Source: Roseivirga spongicola
GTDB lineage: Bacteria > Bacteroidota > Bacteroidia > Cytophagales > Cyclobacteriaceae
Reading direction: 5' to 3'
Length of the DNA stretch: 64,000 nucleotides
Assembly: GCF_001592965.1 (NCBI RefSeq)
Contig: NZ_LRPC01000028.1
Location: 620,001 to 684,000, forward strand
A program made the position numbers and the translations under genes. Below the pieces are notes generated by a model. It saw only the letters and a program-made list of their open reading frames with translations. It was not told the origin of the DNA and ran no database searches. Positions 53,987-63,329 of this stretch are shown piece by piece (the stretch's first letter is position 1; every line of letters starts with the position of its first letter).

Positions 53987-54406
53987 CTAAATGGCGAGCC
54001 AGAGAATTATATCTACTCGCCTATTTTTCCTTCTTCCTTCTCGGGTTGAATTGTCATAAATAGGATTGAATAGCCCGAAATCTCGTATTTCAATAGACTC
54101 TGGCTTCACTTTCTCATTTGAAATAAGTTTGTCTACCACAGATTGACCACGCATTTTACTCAGCCACTCATTGTACTCCTTTCCTCCCACATTATCGGTA
54201 TGGCTATGCACAGTGATCAAGAAATTATGAAGATGAGGAATTGAGTCTAAAAAATGCTGTAGCTCTTTGTTCTGTTCTCGGTCTACGTAGAAGCTTCCAC
54301 CTCCAAAATACACACTCTTAATAGCCGAAGGCTCACCAAAGCGTTGGGCAAAACCCAACGAGTTGATGCTTAACAGAATAGCAATGGATAGCAGAAGGGA
54401 TTTCAC
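53987..54406 (-). CDS. OmpA-family periplasmic protein
   Basis: 139 residues: signal peptide (MKSLLLSIAILLSINSLGFAQ) plus one OmpA-like domain (VYFGGGSFYVDREQNKELQHFLDS, TVHSHTDNVGGKEYNEWLSKMRGQSV, REGRRKNRRVDI), which binds peptidoglycan. There is no barrel or lipobox. It converges on phoD with a 7-bp gap. Confidence 0.88.
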   Translation of the reverse strand: MKSLLLSIAILLSINSLGFAQRFGEPSAIKSVYFGGGSFYVDREQNKELQHFLDSIPHLHNFLITVHSHTDNVGGKEYNEWLSKMRGQSVVDKLISNEKVKPESIEIRDFGLFNPIYDNSTREGRRKNRRVDIILWLAI

Positions 54407-54498
54407 GTGAATAATTTACAGTAAGAAACGATTTATGCCTAATTCTGTTTCTGAATTTAATGCCTTGCCTTACCTTGCAGACTTAGCAAACGCAAGAA

Positions 54499-54987
54499 TT
54501 GAAGCAGATAATCCTCATCATGGGTATATGTGGTTGTGGAAAAACCACTGTCGGCAAAGAACTTTCTAAGTCTTTGGGAATACCATTCCTAGATGCAGAT
54601 GACTTTCATCCTAGAGAAAATGTAATGAAGATGAGCCGAGGCCAGGCATTAACAGATGAAGATCGTTGGCCATGGCTCGCTGCAATTGTTGAGCATATTC
54701 AGCATAATCATAGAAACAGTTTTGTCTTGGGCTGCAGTGCGCTTAAAGAGTCTTATCGGGCATATTTAGGGCAAAGACTTCAAGTGCATCCTGTCCTACT
54801 AGAGCTATCATTCGAAGAGGCAAAAGCCAGAATGGATCAGCGTAAAGACCATTTTATGCCTAGCTCATTAATCCAATCTCAACTCGATACACTTGAAATT
54901 CCTAAAGATGGATTGAAGCTTTCGGCTACCACTCCTTTGAACGAATTGGTAGATAAACTCGATCAAAACTTCCGCAAGTTGCTGTAA
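54499..54987 (+). CDS. gntK: gluconokinase
   Basis: 162 residues with Walker A MGICGCGKTTVG (K15) and DADDFHPRENVMKMSRGQALTDEDRWPWL, the GntK substrate region. It phosphorylates gluconate to 6-phosphogluconate. The start is a TTG at 54499: the next ATG (codon 8) would cut the first beta-strand before Walker A. It is followed by the gluconate symporter after 29 bp, so import and phosphorylation are linked. Confidence 0.93.
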   Translation: MKQIILIMGICGCGKTTVGKELSKSLGIPFLDADDFHPRENVMKMSRGQALTDEDRWPWLAAIVEHIQHNHRNSFVLGCSALKESYRAYLGQRLQVHPVLLELSFEEAKARMDQRKDHFMPSSLIQSQLDTLEIPKDGLKLSATTPLNELVDKLDQNFRKLL

Positions 54988-55016
54988 ATACCTAATTTCT
55001 GGGCTTTTAACGCGCT

Positions 55017-56366
55017 ATGGAAAATCTTCAACTCTACTTAGCCATCCTTTCTGGAGTGGCTATCCTCCTATTTTTGATTATGAAATGGAAGCTAAATGCC
55101 TTCCTAAGTTTACTTTTTGCTAGTATTTGGGTTGGCCTAGTCGGAGGTCTATCGGGTGAAGAAATTATTGATTCCATTTCAAATGGAATGGGAAGCACAC
55201 TGGCTTTTGTGGCTACTATTGTAGGGCTAGGCGCCATTTTCGGCTCACTTCTAGAACATTCAGGTGGCGCTCAAGCCTTAGCCAAATACCTCTTGAAGAA
55301 GGGCGGAGAATCAAGATCTAGACTAGCTCTATTAACTACTGGTTTTATAGTCTCAATACCTGTCTTTTTCGATGTAGGTATCATTATTCTTATGCCTATG
55401 GTGAAGGCTCTAGCCAAGAAAAGTAACCGTCATGTGCTTTATTATGGCTTGCCTTTACTCGTTGGCTTAGGTATAACTCATAGTTTTATCCCTCCCACTC
55501 CTGGTCCAGTTGCCGTAGCAGATATTCTCAATGTTGACCTTGGTTATGCCATTATAGTTGGGGCTTTGGTAGGTATTCCCATCGCTCTAATCTGTGGGCT
55601 TATTGTCAGTAAGTGCCTGGTTCCCAAAGACGAACCTATTGAAGTAGATGGTACATCTGAGGTTATGTCGTCCCAGATTGATACAAAGTTAGTTCACACC
55701 ATTATGTGGATTCTAGGACTACCAATAGTCTTAATTCTAGTGGGCTCGCTTTTCGATACTCTAGCCAAAGAAGGAGTAATTGAACCCAATCAATTTATTG
55801 ATGCTCTTGGTTTTGTAGGCCACCCATTTGTTTCCTTGCTAATAGGTACTCTATTAGCCCTATATTTTCTAGGGGTCAAAAAAGGAATTGGTAAGGAGGA
55901 GCTTTTTAAAGTAACCAATAACTCACTAGCACCAGCAGGGTCAATCATACTGATAACCGGTGCAGGTGGTGTATTAAAAACGGTGATGATTAATACTGGA
56001 ATCGGTGATATTATTGCTCAAGGCATGATGAACACTAGCTTCTCAGTTTTGCTCCTTGCCTATTTGGTTACAGTGCTAGTGAGAATTATGCAAGGAAGTG
56101 CCACTGTAGCCATGCTTACTGGGGCAGGCATTGTAGCCGCGGTTCTCCCAGGTATGGACTTAAGTATGCTAGAAAAGACCTTTATTATGATGGCCATTGC
56201 CGCTGGTAGCATTGTACTTTCTCATGTGAATGACAGCGGTTTCTGGCTAGTAAATAGAATGCTGAACCAATCGGTTCAGCAAACTCTCAAATCTTGGACA
56301 ATACTCTCTACGGTAATTTCTGTTACAAGCTTTGCTTTAATTTTTATAGCCTATCAGCTGGTTTAA
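55017..56366 (+). CDS. gntP: gluconate:H+ symporter, GntP family
   Basis: 449 residues with ~12 hydrophobic helices. GntP features are GLGAIFGSLLEHSGGAQALA, PVFFDVGIIILMPMVKALAKKS, THSFIPPTPGPVAVADIL and VRIMQGSATVAMLTGAG. It imports gluconate with protons across the inner membrane for GntK. Its stop overlaps the convergent gnd stop by 4 bases. Confidence 0.93.
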   Translation: MENLQLYLAILSGVAILLFLIMKWKLNAFLSLLFASIWVGLVGGLSGEEIIDSISNGMGSTLAFVATIVGLGAIFGSLLEHSGGAQALAKYLLKKGGESRSRLALLTTGFIVSIPVFFDVGIIILMPMVKALAKKSNRHVLYYGLPLLVGLGITHSFIPPTPGPVAVADILNVDLGYAIIVGALVGIPIALICGLIVSKCLVPKDEPIEVDGTSEVMSSQIDTKLVHTIMWILGLPIVLILVGSLFDTLAKEGVIEPNQFIDALGFVGHPFVSLLIGTLLALYFLGVKKGIGKEELFKVTNNSLAPAGSIILITGAGGVLKTVMINTGIGDIIAQGMMNTSFSVLLLAYLVTVLVRIMQGSATVAMLTGAGIVAAVLPGMDLSMLEKTFIMMAIAAGSIVLSHVNDSGFWLVNRMLNQSVQQTLKSWTILSTVISVTSFALIFIAYQLV

Positions 56367-57766
56367 TCTTCCCACTCAGTGTGGAAGATTCCTGGCTTGT
56401 CTAACCTCTCGTAAGTATGACCACCGAAATAGTCACGCTGAGCTTGAATCAGGTTCAATGGTAGCTTCTCTGACCTGAAGGCATTGAAGTAGTTTAAACT
56501 TGCGCTCATTCCTGAAACAGCAATTCCTGCATTATGCGCAACAGAAATCACCCTATTAACAGAAGGAAGAAGTTCCTTGATTTCTGAAATGATATAAGCA
56601 TCAAACAATAAGTGTTCTTTATTCGAAGAATCACTAAACGCTTCGCGAATGTGCTCTAACAATTCAGCTCTGATTATACAACCTCCTCTCCAAATTTTAG
56701 CAATTTCCGCTAAATCTAAACCATACTGATATTTAGACGAGGCCTCAAGCAACTGTCTCATACCTTGGGCAAAAGTCACTATGAAACTAAAATATAATGC
56801 CTTTTCAAGGTCAGTCTTGGTAAACCTACTCGGGTCACTTTGTGACTTGGGGTATACCAAAGCTGCTTTTTGCCTTTCTTCTTTAAATGATGAAAGTACT
56901 CTCATACTTACAGATGAATCAATTGCAGGAATAGGAATTCCAATGTCCATTGCGTTCTGTGAAATCCATTTTCCAGTACCTTTTTGTTTTGCCCTATCAC
57001 TGATAACGTCAATCAGGTCTTTCGGTGATAAATCATCTTTCTTGGTAAATATGTCTGCAGTTATTTCAATTAGATAAGACTTTAGCTTGCCTTCATTGAA
57101 CCCAGAAAATAACTCTGCTTGTTCTTTATTACTTAAGCCCAAACCAAACTTTGCGAGATCGTAAGTCTCTGCAATAAGTTGCATCAAACCATACTCAATA
57201 CCATTGTGAACCATTTTAACGTAATGTCCGGCCGAGTTATCTCCAACTCTAGCGACACATGGTTCATCATTTACTTTGGCTGATACTGATTCTAGGATAG
57301 GAGAAATTAACTCATAAACATCATTGTCTCCTCCCGCCATCATACTCGGGCCCTTTCTTGCTCCTTTTGCACCACCAGAAATTCCTAGGCCTAGAAAATT
57401 AATCTCTGAATTCTTAAGTTTTGTAACCCGTCTCTCAGTATCCAAAAAGTAAGAATTCCCACCATCAATAAGTAAATCCCCTTTATCCAAAAAGGGCATT
57501 AAGTCATCTATTACACTATCAACTGGAGCCCCACTCGGCACTAAGAACATTACTTTTCTTGGAGTTTTTAATGAACGAATAAATTGCAATTTATCCGTAG
57601 TAGCACTTGCCATTCCATTCTGGCTTTCCCGCTTAAGAGCATCTACTTTCTCCTGATCTAAATCGTAACCAATGGCAGAAAAACCATTATCAGCTACATT
57701 CAGGATAAAGTTCTTTCCCATTACTCCAAGGCCAATGAGGCCAAAATCAAACTTTGCTTCAGACAT
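56363..57766 (-). CDS. gnd: 6-phosphogluconate dehydrogenase (decarboxylating)
   Basis: 467 residues. NADP fold GLIGLGVMGKNFILNVADNGF, then GISGGAKGARKGPSMMAGG, the catalytic Lys region HYVKMVHNGIEYGLMQLIAE, and C-terminal FGGHTYERLDKPGIFHTEW. It oxidises 6-phosphogluconate to ribulose 5-phosphate and CO2. It is divergent from zwf-pgl and convergent with gntP, completing the oxidative branch. Confidence 0.95.
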   Translation of the reverse strand: MSEAKFDFGLIGLGVMGKNFILNVADNGFSAIGYDLDQEKVDALKRESQNGMASATTDKLQFIRSLKTPRKVMFLVPSGAPVDSVIDDLMPFLDKGDLLIDGGNSYFLDTERRVTKLKNSEINFLGLGISGGAKGARKGPSMMAGGDNDVYELISPILESVSAKVNDEPCVARVGDNSAGHYVKMVHNGIEYGLMQLIAETYDLAKFGLGLSNKEQAELFSGFNEGKLKSYLIEITADIFTKKDDLSPKDLIDVISDRAKQKGTGKWISQNAMDIGIPIPAIDSSVSMRVLSSFKEERQKAALVYPKSQSDPSRFTKTDLEKALYFSFIVTFAQGMRQLLEASSKYQYGLDLAEIAKIWRGGCIIRAELLEHIREAFSDSSNKEHLLFDAYIISEIKELLPSVNRVISVAHNAGIAVSGMSASLNYFNAFRSEKLPLNLIQAQRDYFGGHTYERLDKPGIFHTEWED

Positions 57767-57833
57767 ATTTTTGCGTTTCTATAAGTAGGCTAAATGAATA
57801 CGTTTTAGTTCCTCAAGTCTGCCACTAACCCAT

Positions 57834-57841
57834 TATCTTTG
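57834..57841 (+). promoter_or_regulatory. -7 element TATCTTTG of zwf-pgl
   Basis: Exact TAnnTTTG match 75 bases before the zwf ATG. The -33 box is weak (TTTTAG around 57803). Confidence 0.5.
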
Positions 57842-57916
57842 AGCTCGGAACTTTCTGCGGTCAAACTGATTTAGTTCTTACAAAGAAACAAAGGCAATTC
57901 AAGGCAAAAAAGCTTA

Positions 57917-59443
57917 ATGAAAAAAACTGACGATCAAGTCCTCGTAATATTTGGCGGCTCAGGCGACTTAACCAAAAGAAAACTCATTCCTGCTGTATTT
58001 AACCTGTTTAAAGGCGGCTTTCTGCCTAAATGTTATGCCGTTGTTGGTGTAGGCAGAACTGAATATTCTGATGAAGAATACCGTAAAAGTGTGGTATTTG
58101 AGAATGAGCACTTGAATGAAAAGGATAAAGTTTCTGAAAGCGACTTGAAGCGTTTTTCAGATCTAATTTATTATCAATCACTTGACACTAAAGACGTTGA
58201 TTCTTATGCTAACCTAAAAGAAAAGCTTAATCAACTAGATCAGTCTAAAGCTACTTGCCACAATTACATATTTTACCTTTCAACCCCTCCTAGCCTTTAT
58301 GAAGTAATTGCTGAAGGCTTAGCAGCTAACAACTTGAATAACCAAGAAGATGGCTGGACTAGGTTGATAGTGGAAAAACCATTCGGATATGACCTTGAAT
58401 CGGCCAAGCATTTAAATGAGCACCTGCTCAAGTTCTTTGCTGAAGACCAGCTTTATAGAATAGACCATTACCTAGGCAAAGAGACTGTTCAGAACATGTT
58501 TGTGACTAGGTTTGCGAACAGCATTTTTGAGCCTCTTTGGAACCGTAATTATATTCACAGAGTAGAAATTACTGCGGCAGAAAGTGTTGGAGTAGAAAAG
58601 CGAGGCGGTTATTACGATTCATCTGGTGCTTTAAGAGACATGGTTCAAAACCATCTTTTTCAGCTAGTTGCATTAGTTGCCATGGAACCTCCTGTAAAAG
58701 CAGACGCTGAAAGCATTAGAAATGAAAAGCTCAAAGTTTTTCAAAGCCTCCGACCATATACAAAAGAAGATATCGCTAATCATGTAATTCGCGGTCAGTA
58801 TATGTCTTCTACCATAAAAGGCGAAAAAGTACCCGGCTATCGCGAAGAAGAAGGCGTGGGTGAAGAGTCTAAAACCGAAACTTACGCAGCTCTTAAATTC
58901 TACATAGATAACTGGCGTTGGGCTGGTGTTCCTTTCTACATCAGAACAGGAAAAAGAATGCCAACTAGAGTAACTGAAGTAGTGATTCACTTTAAGCCAA
59001 ATCACCATCATTTATTCTCTTCTAACTCTAACTTGGCCAACCCCCAAAACACGCTTGTTCTGAGAATTCAGCCAAACGAAGGAATCTTACTGAAGTTTGC
59101 CATGAAAATACCTGGTGCTGGTTACAATACCGAGCAGGTTAATATGGACTTCCATTACGATGACTTGAGCAACGTATATGTACCTGATGCTTACGAGAGG
59201 TTGATTCTTGATTGTATGCAGGGAGATGCTACGCTTTATGCTCGTGGAGACAGTACCGAAGCAGCCTGGGAGTTCATTGATCCAATTCTCAGAGCTTGGG
59301 AAAATGAAGAGATTCCAGTTTATGGATATCCTGCAGGAACTTGGGGGCCAGAAAATGCAGATACTTTAATTGAGGGTGAGCAAATGACTTGGCGCTACCC
59401 TTGTAGCAACCTTACTGACGATGGAAATTACTGTGAACTTTAA
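57917..59443 (+). CDS. zwf: glucose-6-phosphate dehydrogenase
   Basis: 508 residues. NADP fold IFGGSGDLTKRKLIPAVFNL, EKPFGYDLESAKHLN, and the active-site signature RIDHYLGKETVQN with the catalytic His. It makes 6-phosphogluconolactone and NADPH. Cotranscribed with pgl (9-bp gap), forming the entry of the oxidative pentose phosphate pathway. Confidence 0.96.
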   Translation: MKKTDDQVLVIFGGSGDLTKRKLIPAVFNLFKGGFLPKCYAVVGVGRTEYSDEEYRKSVVFENEHLNEKDKVSESDLKRFSDLIYYQSLDTKDVDSYANLKEKLNQLDQSKATCHNYIFYLSTPPSLYEVIAEGLAANNLNNQEDGWTRLIVEKPFGYDLESAKHLNEHLLKFFAEDQLYRIDHYLGKETVQNMFVTRFANSIFEPLWNRNYIHRVEITAAESVGVEKRGGYYDSSGALRDMVQNHLFQLVALVAMEPPVKADAESIRNEKLKVFQSLRPYTKEDIANHVIRGQYMSSTIKGEKVPGYREEEGVGEESKTETYAALKFYIDNWRWAGVPFYIRTGKRMPTRVTEVVIHFKPNHHHLFSSNSNLANPQNTLVLRIQPNEGILLKFAMKIPGAGYNTEQVNMDFHYDDLSNVYVPDAYERLILDCMQGDATLYARGDSTEAAWEFIDPILRAWENEEIPVYGYPAGTWGPENADTLIEGEQMTWRYPCSNLTDDGNYCEL

Positions 59444-59452
59444 AGCCTAAAC

Positions 59453-60169
59453 ATGGAAGCTAAAATACTTCAAACACCTTTAGATACTGCCAAAGCCTTC
59501 GCGGACTTTATGTTAGAACAACATAGAGAAAATGGAATGCTTACCGTAGCCCTTTCTGGTGGCTCAACTCCAAAAATATTGTTCGATCTATTAGCCACGG
59601 ACTACAAAGATAAGTTTAACTGGTCAGAGATTCATTTCTATTGGGGCGATGAGCGTTGCGTGCCTCCTACCGATGACGACAGTAATTTTAAAATGACTAA
59701 AGAGCACTTGTTGAACCTCATAAGAATGCCTGAGGCAAACATACATAGAGTGCTTGGCGAAAACGATCCGATAGAAGAAGCTGAAAGGTATAGTCAACTC
59801 ATTGAATCAAACCTACCCAAACAAGAAGGCAACCCAGTTTTCGATATCATTATTCTAGGCATGGGCACAGATGGACATACGGCTTCTATCTTCCCTCATG
59901 AAATTGAGTTACTAGACAGCCCCAAAACCTGTGAAGTAGCTAACCACCCGGAGTCTGGCCAGAAAAGAGTAAGCTTAACCGGCCCTGTAATTAATGCTGC
60001 TAAAAATGCCTGCTTTTTAGTTACTGGCGACAATAAAAAAGAGAAGATCAAGCAGATTTTCGAAGATCATGAAGTAGCCAAGTCTTATCCTGCTTATCAC
60101 ATAAACCCTACTCATGGAGAGTTGATCTGGTTTATTGATGAGGCAGCCGCTGCTCAGCTAGAAGACTAG
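59453..60169 (+). CDS. pgl: 6-phosphogluconolactonase
   Basis: 238 residues. Typical DevB/SOL pattern: VALSGGSTPKILFDLL, HFYWGDERCVPPTDDDSNFKM and IILGMGTDGHTASIFP. It hydrolyses 6-phosphogluconolactone produced by Zwf. It follows zwf by 9 bp and ends in an intrinsic terminator. Confidence 0.95.
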   Translation: MEAKILQTPLDTAKAFADFMLEQHRENGMLTVALSGGSTPKILFDLLATDYKDKFNWSEIHFYWGDERCVPPTDDDSNFKMTKEHLLNLIRMPEANIHRVLGENDPIEEAERYSQLIESNLPKQEGNPVFDIIILGMGTDGHTASIFPHEIELLDSPKTCEVANHPESGQKRVSLTGPVINAAKNACFLVTGDNKKEKIKQIFEDHEVAKSYPAYHINPTHGELIWFIDEAAAAQLED

Positions 60170-60176
60170 AAACATT

Positions 60177-60214
60177 AAAAGGTCTAGGACTAATAATTGC
60201 CTCAGACCTTTTTT
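60177..60214 (+). terminator. intrinsic terminator after pgl
   Basis: Stem AAAAGGTCT (60177-60185) / AGACCTTTT (60204-60212) with an 18-base loop, then further T residues. Confidence 0.75.
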
Positions 60215-60227
60215 ATAAAACACATTA

Positions 60228-60243
60228 ATCGTAATATTGCAAT
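60228..60243 (+). promoter_or_regulatory. candidate ArsR-type operator
   Basis: ATCGTAATATTGCAAT is a near-palindrome (12 of 16 positions symmetric) with an AATATT centre, placed ~75 bp before the DUF6428 gene. ArsR/SmtB repressors bind similar AT-centred palindromes. No arsR gene is in view, so a regulator would come from elsewhere. Confidence 0.35.
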
Positions 60244-60318
60244 GTAATTATAAAACGACAGAGTCTTCAATTGAAGATATCAAAATCAAGAATAAGATCA
60301 GTCACAAAATATACCATT

Positions 60319-60789
60319 ATGAAATTATCGGAAATAAAGAATCATCTTGAAAGTCTAACAGATGTGGTTTTTAAGTTGCCAAATGGAGAGGTTGTGCCTT
60401 CACATTTTCACGTTTCGGAAGTGGGTTCCATTAAAAAACACTTCATTGATTGTGGAGGAACAATTCGTAATGAAGACGTAATCAACTTTCAGTTATGGAC
60501 ATCAGTAGACTATGATCACCGACTGGCTCCGCAAAAACTAAAGTCAATTATTGAGCTTTCTGAAAAGCACCTTGACTTATCAGATGGAGAAATTGAAGTA
60601 GAGTATCAAGGTGAAACCTCTATTCAAAAATACGGGCTAGAATTGATTGATGGCGAATTTCAGCTTACATCTAAATTCACAGCTTGCTTGGCAGAAGACA
60701 AGTGTGGCGTACCACAAAAAAAACCAAAAGTGAGACTAAGCGCTATTGGTCAAAATGGAGCTTGTTCACCAAATAGCGGATGTTGTTAA
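60319..60789 (+). CDS. DUF6428 family protein (arsenic-operon type)
   Basis: 156 residues from the ATG at 60319 (MKLSEIKNHLESLTDVVF); an upstream in-frame ATG at 60271 is less likely because of its basic extension. Family features are FKLPNGEVVPSHFHVSEVG, DYDHRLAPQKLKSIIELSEKHL and a C-terminal cysteine cluster ACSPNSGCC. Function unknown; it often precedes an arsenate-reductase-like phosphatase, as here (1-bp gap). The cysteines could bind As(III) or thiols. Confidence 0.8.
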   Translation: MKLSEIKNHLESLTDVVFKLPNGEVVPSHFHVSEVGSIKKHFIDCGGTIRNEDVINFQLWTSVDYDHRLAPQKLKSIIELSEKHLDLSDGEIEVEYQGETSIQKYGLELIDGEFQLTSKFTACLAEDKCGVPQKKPKVRLSAIGQNGACSPNSGCC

Positions 60790-60790
60790 C

Positions 60791-61399
60791 ATGAAACAAG
60801 AACTTAAAAGCACTATAGAAAAAGCCTCTGCCCTTCCTATCGGAGATCAGAGGTTAAGCGTCCTACAAACGCTGATCGACTACATACAAGCAAAACGAGA
60901 TGCTAAGGAGTCAATCAACCTCAACTTTATTTGCACTCATAATTCTCGAAGAAGCCAGCTTTCTCAAATTTGGGCTAAAACAGCAGCACATATTAACGGT
61001 ATTGATGTCAACGTTTTTTCTGGAGGTGTTGAAGTAACTGCATTTAATGAAAGAGCGGTAGCCTCATGTGAACGCTTGGGTTTTGATATTGAAAAGCTAA
61101 ATAACTCGGAAAACCCCGAGTATATCGTACACATTGACCAAGACATCAATACCAAGTGTTTTTCTAAAGTGTATGACCATGCTGACAACCCGAAAACCGC
61201 ATTTGCCGCAGTAATGACCTGCTCCGATGCTGATGAGAACTGTCCATTCATACCAGGGACGGAAAAGCGAATTCCTCTTACTTATGAAGACCCTAAAGCT
61301 TTCGATAACACAGACAAAGAGTCTGAAATGTATGATAAGCGAAGTCTACAGATTGCCTCAGAGCTACTACATGTATTCAAGCAGATTGATAATAACTGA
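60791..61399 (+). CDS. low-molecular-weight protein-tyrosine-phosphatase / arsenate reductase-like
   Basis: 202 residues from ATG 60791 (MKQELKSTIEKASALP), one base after the DUF6428 stop; the longer frame from 60746 overlaps that gene. The P-loop C-x5-R is CTHNSRR in NFICTHNSRRSQLSQIWA, and downstream cysteines lie in VMTCSDADENCPFIPG. This is the form annotated as arsenate reductase in Bacteroidota. It likely reduces As(V), with the exporter absent from this window. Confidence 0.8.
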   Translation: MKQELKSTIEKASALPIGDQRLSVLQTLIDYIQAKRDAKESINLNFICTHNSRRSQLSQIWAKTAAHINGIDVNVFSGGVEVTAFNERAVASCERLGFDIEKLNNSENPEYIVHIDQDINTKCFSKVYDHADNPKTAFAAVMTCSDADENCPFIPGTEKRIPLTYEDPKAFDNTDKESEMYDKRSLQIASELLHVFKQIDNN

Positions 61400-61422
61400 T
61401 TTGTAAATGATAATTTTAGGCT

Positions 61423-62121
61423 ATGGATAAAATTAAAACCATAGCCTTCGATGCTGATGATACTTTATGGATGAACGAACCCATATTTACGGACACCAGA
61501 CTGAAGTTTGAAGAGATTCTAGGTAAGTATATTTCCATTAACGAAAACCTTGAAAAGGAGCTTTACAGCGTAGAATCTAGAAACCTCAAGCTATTTGGTT
61601 ACGGTATAAAAGGTTTTACACTATCTATGGTTGAGTCGGCTCTAGAACTCACCAACTATGCCATAAAAGGTAAAGACATTGAAAGAATAATCCTCCTAGG
61701 CAAAGAAATGTTAGAACATCCTGTTCAAGTTTTGCCAGACATAGAAGAAGTTCTAGATATTCTGGAGAACCATTATCATTTAATGATTATCACCAAGGGC
61801 GACCTTTGGGATCAAGAGAATAAAATTGCTCGCTCAGGGTTGATGCGCTACTTCAATACCGTGGAAATCGTCAGTGAAAAGAACACGGCTACATATAGAG
61901 AGGTATTAAAGAGAAACTCCATAAATGCTGCGGAATTCTTAATGATAGGCAACTCGCTCAAGTCAGATGTATTACCCGTAATTGAGATGGGATCACAAGC
62001 CATTCATATTCCCTTTCATGATACCTGGACCCATGAAATGATTGACAAATCTGAAGTAAACGAACTTACATACATAGAAATGTCTTCAGTTTCTAAACTC
62101 CCTGAATATCTGGGGGTTTAA
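61423..62121 (+). CDS. HAD superfamily hydrolase
   Basis: 232 residues. HAD motifs: DADDTLW (I, two catalytic Asp), ITKGDLWDQENKI (II, Thr/Lys area), MIGNSLKSDVLP (IV). The cap is of the helical subclass I type (ALELTNYAIKGKDIERIILLGKEM). A phosphatase of unknown substrate, possibly phosphoglycolate- or haloacid-like. It follows the arsenic-type genes by 23 bp and may share their transcript. Confidence 0.85.
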   Translation: MDKIKTIAFDADDTLWMNEPIFTDTRLKFEEILGKYISINENLEKELYSVESRNLKLFGYGIKGFTLSMVESALELTNYAIKGKDIERIILLGKEMLEHPVQVLPDIEEVLDILENHYHLMIITKGDLWDQENKIARSGLMRYFNTVEIVSEKNTATYREVLKRNSINAAEFLMIGNSLKSDVLPVIEMGSQAIHIPFHDTWTHEMIDKSEVNELTYIEMSSVSKLPEYLGV

Positions 62122-62128
62122 TAGATTA

Positions 62129-62599
62129 ATGAAGCGCACTATTATAGTATTTGGGCTTGCTTCTTTGGCTTTAATTATTGGAGCTTGTGGCTATAATGTC
62201 TCAAACCCTGACGATATCCTTGTCGGAAAATATGAGGTAACATCTATTGAAATTTCAGGTTGCGACAACCCAAATGACAACTTCAGCTCTTCTTCCAAAG
62301 ATTTTGGCTGTTCTATAGAAGGACACTACCAAACTTGTAATTCAATCACTTTGGAGTTGACCAATGACCGAGCCTATATACTTTCTAGAAATACGCGCAC
62401 TATAGACAAGAGAATTGGCACCGTGTTAAACGAACGGCAACCTCTGGTTGGATACTACTCTTTTGATGGAGACCAGCTTAGAATCTGCTTTAATGGAAAC
62501 TGTAATGGTGCTATATGGCAATTAGATGACAACTATCTCAACCTAAACATTCAACAGGCAAATGGTTGCACTGAAACCATTTTGGCCAATAAGCGCTAA
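62129..62599 (+). CDS. hypothetical lipoprotein, lipocalin-like
   Basis: 156 residues with a lipobox (IIGAC, Cys20). The body contains several cysteines (about seven after the lipobox) and strands such as VGKYEVTSIEISGC and LVGYYSFDGDQLRICFNG, giving a small beta-barrel impression. Function not recognised. It converges on the LytTR regulator gene with a 4-base overlap of stops. Confidence 0.65.
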   Translation: MKRTIIVFGLASLALIIGACGYNVSNPDDILVGKYEVTSIEISGCDNPNDNFSSSSKDFGCSIEGHYQTCNSITLELTNDRAYILSRNTRTIDKRIGTVLNERQPLVGYYSFDGDQLRICFNGNCNGAIWQLDDNYLNLNIQQANGCTETILANKR

Positions 62600-63327
62600 C
62601 CTAAAATGGATTTACTTGAGTTGAGCAGCTCAAGAACGGCATCTTTATAATTTCTTCCGATAGGTAATTCTACACCATTTACCTCTACTGCACTATTCGA
62701 AAATGCTTCTATTCTCTTTAGCGGTACTATAAAAGACCTGTGAATTCTTACAAAGCAGTCTTCTGGCAGCTTTTCTTCCAAAAAGCTTATTTTCTGTAAA
62801 GAGATTACCTCCTTACCCGGCAACTTAATTCGAACATAGTCTTTTAGACTTTCTATATACAGAATGTCTTTCAAGTACACCTTCACCATTTTCCTATCTG
62901 CTTTTAGGAAAATATGCGGATCATCAGATCTCAAGGCATCCTGCTGTTCAATTAACTCTGCAACCTCTACTTCGTGATTGTTTAAGACTTTATTTACTGC
63001 CTTCAGGAATCTCTGAAAAGAAATAGGCTTGAGTAAATAATCAGCTACATTCAATTCATAACTCTCTAAAGCATATTCTCTATAAGCAGTGGTAAAGATG
63101 ATGCGGGCACTGGGATTCAACACTTTCAAAAACTCAATACCAGTGAGTTTGGGCATTTGAATATCCAGAAAAATTAGGTCTACAGCTTCTTTTTTTAGCA
63201 GCTCAAAAGCTTTTAAGGCATTATCGCACTCTGCCACCAACTCCAAGCCATCAATTTTACTGATGTGAGAAAGAATTACCTCCCTTGCTAAAGGCTCATC
63301 ATCTACTACTAAGCATTTCAAGTTCAT
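62596..63327 (-). CDS. LytTR-type response regulator
   Basis: 243 residues. Receiver domain (VVDDEPLAREVI; phosphoacceptor Asp in IFLDIQMPKLTG; TTAYREYALESYELNVADYLLKPI) followed by a LytTR DNA-binding domain (KADRKMVKVYLKDILYIESLKDYVRI ... FVRIHRSFIVPLKRIEAFS). It acts with the kinase gene just upstream (2-bp gap). Targets unknown. Confidence 0.93.
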   Translation of the reverse strand: MNLKCLVVDDEPLAREVILSHISKIDGLELVAECDNALKAFELLKKEAVDLIFLDIQMPKLTGIEFLKVLNPSARIIFTTAYREYALESYELNVADYLLKPISFQRFLKAVNKVLNNHEVEVAELIEQQDALRSDDPHIFLKADRKMVKVYLKDILYIESLKDYVRIKLPGKEVISLQKISFLEEKLPEDCFVRIHRSFIVPLKRIEAFSNSAVEVNGVELPIGRNYKDAVLELLNSSKSILG

Positions 63328-63329
63328 TG

